Source of the DNA: Microcystis elabens FACHB-917
Lineage (GTDB): Bacteria > Cyanobacteriota > Cyanobacteriia > PCC-6307 > Cyanobiaceae
Reading direction: 5' to 3'
Assembly (NCBI RefSeq): GCF_014698445.1
Contig: NZ_JACJSZ010000033.1
Coordinates: forward strand, 1-34,326
DNA: 34,326 bases
In this document: one piece after another, positions 31,528 through 34,326 of the stretch
Layout of the letters: every line of letters starts with the position of its first letter
Position numbering within the stretch: the first letter of the stretch is position 1
Notes under the pieces: generated by a model
What the model saw: only the letters and a program-made list of their open reading frames with translations
What the model was told of the DNA's origin: nothing
Database searches by the model: none
Position numbers and translations under genes: made by a program

Positions 31528-33198
31528 ATGGACACTGGGGGCCGCGAGCCCGGTGCCTGGGTGCCGCTGCGGCTGCTGAGGCAGCTGCCCCTGACCTTCC
31601 CCACCTATCACGAGCTGATCGTGTCGCTGCGGAAGGAGGCGGTGCGGGCCACCCCGCAGGACTCGCTGGTGGCGGAACTGACGGAGGCGAGCGCCACGGC
31701 CCTGCGGGACGCCCTGGAGGGAGACGACCTGGACGGCGCCCTGGAGGCCCACGATCACCTGCTGGGCCACCTGACGGAGCTGGCGGCGGCGCGGCCGGCG
31801 ATGGCGGCGGTGTTGTGGGAACGCTATGGGGTTCTGCTGGGTCGGCTGACGGGCCGCGTGCATGAGCGCCTGGTGCCGCGGAACGGGGAGCCGGTGGACT
31901 TCCATGCCGCGGAACGGGCCGACGATGGGGCGCTCTGCCTGCGGATGGCGCGGATCCTGGCGCCGACGGCCCACCAGCCCTGGGACCCGCCCCCCTGGCT
32001 GGCGGTGATGGAGCAGCAGCTCATGCAGCACGGGGCCCTGGCCTGGAACCAGCGGCTGGCCACGGATCCGTCCGCCGCCGCACCGTGTCTGGATCTGTCC
32101 CTGCGGCTCAGCGAGCTGGTGGATCCCGTGCCGGTGTGGGTGGTGAAGATGTGCCACACCGCCATGGGCAAGGTGATCGAAGGGCTGCCGGCGGCCGCGG
32201 ACCTTACGGATACCGACCTGGCGCTGCTGGTGGCGCGGGTGGGCCGCCTGCCGGTGGCGCCGGAGCGGCGGGAGGCCTTCGAGACCGCCCTGCTGCGGGC
32301 CCGCTTCAGCCTGGAGCTGCTGCAGCACGGCCGCGGGGCCAGGCGCACCGGGGACGGGTCGGGGGGGGAGGTGCTGGAGGCGGAATGGCTGGAGGAGGAG
32401 GGGCCCGGGTCGGCGCCGGCCGCTGCCCTGCCGGCGGTGGAGTGGCGTCCGGGCACGCTGGTGGTGGAGCTGGATCCACTGGAGCTCCTGCTGCTGCGCC
32501 ACTCCGAGGGGCCGGTGGAGCGGCTGGAGGCGGCCCTGGCCGAACTGCGCCGCCGCCACCACGACAGCGACTTCTGGGACCCGGCCACCGTGGGGGCCCC
32601 GGCGCCGGGGGACATCATCGAGCTGCTGCGGCGCTTCGAGCTCCAGGCGGGCTTCTATGCCACCACCCAGGCGCCGCTGGAGAGCCTGCGGCAGTGGGCC
32701 CGGCCGGCGCTGCAGGCCCTGCTGCTGGCGCAGGTGTGGAGCGCAGATGGGCCCACCGAGGAGCTGTGGCTGTCCTGGGGGCAGCCGGAGCAGCTGCGCC
32801 AGCCCCCTAGCGGCGCCGCGCTGCTGGAGCGGCTCGGCGGGGGTGAGGTGGTGCTGGTGGGCGAGGGGCCCGATGGGATCGCGGCGCTGCAGGAGGCGCA
32901 CCGGGCCGGCCGACTGTTCGCCGGGGGGGCCTTCGGACTGCGCTGCCTGGCGGTGCCCCGGAGCCGTCACCCGGAGCGGCCCGCGGCCGGCTTCGAGCAC
33001 AGCCTGGAGTCCTTGGTGGCGGAGGTGGAGAAGCTCCATCGCGAGCGGCCATTCACGGTGCTGCTGGCCGGGGGCGGGGCTTACCGGCTGCCCCTGGTGC
33101 AGGCCATCGGCAGCCGCTACGGGGTGCTGGCGGTGGCGGTGGCCACCGACCTGGCGGCCTGGCTGGGGGTCGAGGCGGTGGCGGAGCCGAGCCGATGA
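31528..33198 (+). CDS. Protein with C-terminal GT-D-like glycosyltransferase domain
   Basis: A 556-residue protein. Residues 1-330 are helical, of unknown type, with TYHELIVSLRKEAVRATP near the start. The C-terminal part (about 410-550) follows the pattern I know from GT-D fold glycosyltransferase-like proteins: LGGGEVVLVGEGPDGIAALQ, AFGLRCLAVPRSRHP, FEHSLESLVAEVEKLHRE and the hallmark FTVLLAGGGAYRLPLVQAIG followed by YGVLAVAVATDLAAWLG. In relatives the corresponding text is (F)D(I/V)ALIGAGAYGLPLA...G--AIHLGGA-QLLFG; here the His/Gly-Gly ending is altered. Family and activity are inferred from this resemblance. Start ATG at 31528 follows the 18-bp repeats; the stop overlaps the next gene by 4 bases. 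Confidence 0.7.
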   Translation: MDTGGREPGAWVPLRLLRQLPLTFPTYHELIVSLRKEAVRATPQDSLVAELTEASATALRDALEGDDLDGALEAHDHLLGHLTELAAARPAMAAVLWERYGVLLGRLTGRVHERLVPRNGEPVDFHAAERADDGALCLRMARILAPTAHQPWDPPPWLAVMEQQLMQHGALAWNQRLATDPSAAAPCLDLSLRLSELVDPVPVWVVKMCHTAMGKVIEGLPAAADLTDTDLALLVARVGRLPVAPERREAFETALLRARFSLELLQHGRGARRTGDGSGGEVLEAEWLEEEGPGSAPAAALPAVEWRPGTLVVELDPLELLLLRHSEGPVERLEAALAELRRRHHDSDFWDPATVGAPAPGDIIELLRRFELQAGFYATTQAPLESLRQWARPALQALLLAQVWSADGPTEELWLSWGQPEQLRQPPSGAALLERLGGGEVVLVGEGPDGIAALQEAHRAGRLFAGGAFGLRCLAVPRSRHPERPAAGFEHSLESLVAEVEKLHRERPFTVLLAGGGAYRLPLVQAIGSRYGVLAVAVATDLAAWLGVEAVAEPSR

Positions 33199-33542
33199 GC
33201 CCACCAGACACCCGCTCGACCGACTGGGCGGCGCTGATCGCGGCGCACCCGCTGGAGAGCCACGACCCGGCCATCTGGTTGCGCTATGGCGTGGCCCTGA
33301 GCCAGGTGATCGAACCGTCCGACCGGCAGCGGCAGGAGCAACAGCAGGTGGGGCTGGCCTTCGTCCACGCCGAGGCTCTGGGGGCGTCACGGGAGGCGGT
33401 GGCCCGGAGCCTGCGGCAGGCGACGCTGCTGAGCCTGGAGGAGGCCCTGACGCTGGCCGGCGCCGGTGGGGCGGCGGCGGCGCTGGCAGTGGTTCTGTCG
33501 CAGCCTCTAGATCCCGCACCAGCCGGAGGGGACGTAGTCTGA
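33195..33542 (+). CDS. Conserved-type 115-residue protein with HPLESHDP motif
   Basis: A 115-residue, mostly helical soluble protein with the striking segment HPLESHDPAIWLRYGVAL (residues about 18-35), then QRQEQQQVGLAFVHAEALGA and ATLLSLEEALTLAGAGGAAA. I have seen similar segments next to cyanobacterial glycosyltransferases but cannot name a family or function. The ATG overlaps the preceding stop (ATGA), so it is coupled to the GT-D-like protein. TPR-like helical packing is possible. There is no signal peptide, membrane segment or catalytic motif. Confidence 0.75.
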   Translation: MSPPDTRSTDWAALIAAHPLESHDPAIWLRYGVALSQVIEPSDRQRQEQQQVGLAFVHAEALGASREAVARSLRQATLLSLEEALTLAGAGGAAAALAVVLSQPLDPAPAGGDVV

Positions 33543-33725
33543 TCTGCCGGCCGGGCCCCCGGGCAGAGCCACACAATGGCGTGATGAAACTTTCCGCTGA
33601 CTGGTTGCATCAGGCGTCTGCGGATCCCGAGGACAGTCTTGCGGATGGGGCCCCTGCCGACCATTTTGGCCGTCTGTAAAGCGACGACGCTCTTCACCAC
33701 GCCCGCGCGCTCGTTGACTCAATCC
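33543..33725. other. Gene-poor stretch before the nucleotidyltransferase pseudogene
   Basis: 183 bases with no convincing gene. A GC-rich palindrome ccgggcccccgg (33551-33562) just after the previous stop could end transcription. A 31-codon open frame at 33584-33679 (MKLSADWLHQASADPEDSLA...) is possible but unsupported. TTGACT at 33714-33719 resembles a -35 hexamer. Confidence 0.4.
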
Positions 33726-33969
33726 GTGCTGCGATGGACAGAGCCCGACCGGGTGATGCACCAGGTGGAGGCCTGGGCGGTGCGGCTGGGTGAGCAGATA
33801 CCCTCGCTTGAGCGCGTGGCCGTGTTCGGCAGTTAGGGGCGAGGAACCGCGGGAGTGGGCAGCGATCTCGATCTGCTGCTGCTCAATGCAGGCGCCAGCG
33901 GCCCACAGCAGCGTCGTCTGCTTCGCTGGCCACTGGAGTTGCTGCCGCTCAGCTGTGACGCGCTCGTGT
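33726..33969 (+). pseudogene. MNT-type nucleotidyltransferase, broken by TAG and by IS insertion
   Basis: Reading from GTG at 33726 gives MLRWTEPDRVMHQVEAWAVR, LGEQIPSLERVAVFGS, then an in-frame TAG at 33834-33836, then GRGTAGVGSDLDLLLLNAGA and LLRWPLELLPLSCDALV. Without the stop this is the MNT/KNTase motif G-S-x-x-x-G-x(5-6)-S-D-L-D-L, where the stop replaces a residue that is usually Tyr (TAC or TAT to TAG is one base change). The frame is intact on both sides of the TAG. After about position 33969 the homology ends where the insertion sequence begins. Such proteins are often antitoxin-like partners of HEPN proteins or small stand-alone nucleotidyltransferases; no HEPN partner is visible. 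A sequencing error at the TAG cannot be excluded, but the IS truncation remains. Confidence 0.8.
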
Positions 33970-34326
33970 CAGGGCCGCCTGAAAGTCTGTCCAGCCCGCC
34001 CCTGTCGCCGTCGCTGAGGCCCGGTTTGCTCCCAGAGCCAGCCCGTTCGCGATGCCCCAGACCACTGCTCCGGCCGTTGATTTCAGCGCCGACGCCGATC
34101 TGATCACCTTTCTCAAGGCGATCCCGGATGGCCGCTACCGCCGCGGGGTGCGTTACCCGCAGTGGTACCTGCTGCTGGTGGCCGTCCTCGGCATCCTCAG
34201 TGACTGCCGCAGCTCCCGTGATCTGGAGGCCTTTGCCGAGCGGCACCGCGAGGTGCTGAACCAGGCGCTGGGTCTGAACTTCAAGCGCTGGCCCTCCGAT
34301 GCCACCTTCCTCTACCTGTACCGCTT
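33970..34326 (+). mobile_element. ISAs1-family insertion sequence, left part
   Basis: From 33970 (cagggccgcctgaaagtctg) the sequence no longer continues the nucleotidyltransferase and leads into a transposase gene. A terminal sequence starting CAGGGCC is typical of ISAs1-family ends as I remember them. The right end and target duplication lie outside the window, so the exact left border is inferred from where homology to the disrupted gene stops. Confidence 0.7.
34052..34326 (+). CDS. ISAs1-family transposase, N-terminal part (cut by window edge)
   Basis: From ATG at 34052 the frame runs to the window end (91 residues). It reads MPQTTAPAVDFSADADLITF, LKAIPDGRYRRGVRYPQWYL, LLVAVLGILSDCRSSRDLEA, FAERHREVLNQALGL and RWPSDATFLYLYR. 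This is the N-terminal helper domain (DDE_Tnp_1-associated) seen before the DDE domain in ISAs1 transposases: a D-R---G-RYP--LLL-----L---RS---ia-fa pattern with a P-D-TF motif. The DDE catalytic part is beyond the window. Confidence 0.85.
   Translation, partial: MPQTTAPAVDFSADADLITFLKAIPDGRYRRGVRYPQWYLLLVAVLGILSDCRSSRDLEAFAERHREVLNQALGLNFKRWPSDATFLYLYR

Noticed and set aside
33584..33679. 31-codon open frame MKLSADWLHQASADPEDSLA... before the nucleotidyltransferase
   Set aside because: No ribosome-binding site, no recognisable family and short length; it lies in a decayed region and could be chance.
33284..33700. Minus-strand frame that could be read as a basic 138-residue protein
   Set aside because: It overlaps the well-supported 115-residue plus-strand gene and its residues are typical of an antisense GC-rich frame.
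1..34326. CRISPR arrays, tRNA and rRNA genes
   Set aside because: No regularly spaced direct repeats, cloverleaf with T-arm GTTCRANNC, or rRNA signature was seen in any gap on either strand.

Overview
The window is a stretch of a high-GC unicellular cyanobacterium, most like a picocyanobacterium of the Cyanobium / freshwater-to-euryhaline Synechococcus group. The evidence is a photosystem II D2 gene (psbD), a photosystem I assembly gene (ycf4), the cytochrome b6f subunit petM, the PSII assembly factor ycf39 and a split-subunit proton-pumping transhydrogenase (pntA1-pntA2-pntB). These sit in tightly packed, GC-rich genes (a 60-base sample at 12121-12180 has 47 G/C) with many 1-4 bp overlaps. 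The assignment rests on recognising protein families; no database search was run.

Positions 1-17000 are mostly core metabolism and photosynthesis: psbD (cut by the window edge) divergent from ycf4, a cyclophilin-type lipoprotein, ilvH, an alpha/beta hydrolase, a Trm1-type tRNA methyltransferase, petM, ycf39, a pseudouridine synthase, infA, an SF2 helicase, the pnt operon, a YheT-like hydrolase, a thioredoxin-like [2Fe-2S] ferredoxin overlapping dxr, and a DUF368/PopT-type membrane protein. Several short cyanobacterial proteins of unknown function lie between them.

Positions 15781-33542 form an accessory cell-surface region. It holds a GT9 glycosyltransferase, a small membrane protein and a GT2 enzyme. 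A low-GC gene for a short glycine/aspartate-rich beta-roll (RTX-like) protein precedes these. A TPR-glycosyltransferase and a GT4 enzyme follow, then an unrecognised protein made of two copies of one domain. Next is a five-gene, translationally coupled minus-strand operon: a 974-residue double glycosyltransferase, a parvulin-like protein, an ABC exporter with a cNMP-binding-like domain and a degenerate C39 peptidase domain, an HlyD-type adaptor and a small membrane protein. Divergent from it is a 556-residue protein whose C-terminus resembles GT-D glycosyltransferases, coupled to a 115-residue unknown. The simplest reading is a type I secretion system that exports beta-roll surface proteins, with glycosyltransferases that decorate the surface or the exported protein. 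That functional link is inference from neighbourhood.

The last 800 bases are decayed: a nucleotidyltransferase (MNT-type) gene with an in-frame TAG inside its catalytic GS motif, cut by the left end of an ISAs1-family insertion sequence that runs out of the window. The most interesting items are the coupled secretion/glycosylation module, the low-GC beta-roll gene whose terminator lies inside the start of the next gene, the tandem-domain protein, and the 18-bp and 19-bp tandem repeats in two divergent promoter regions.
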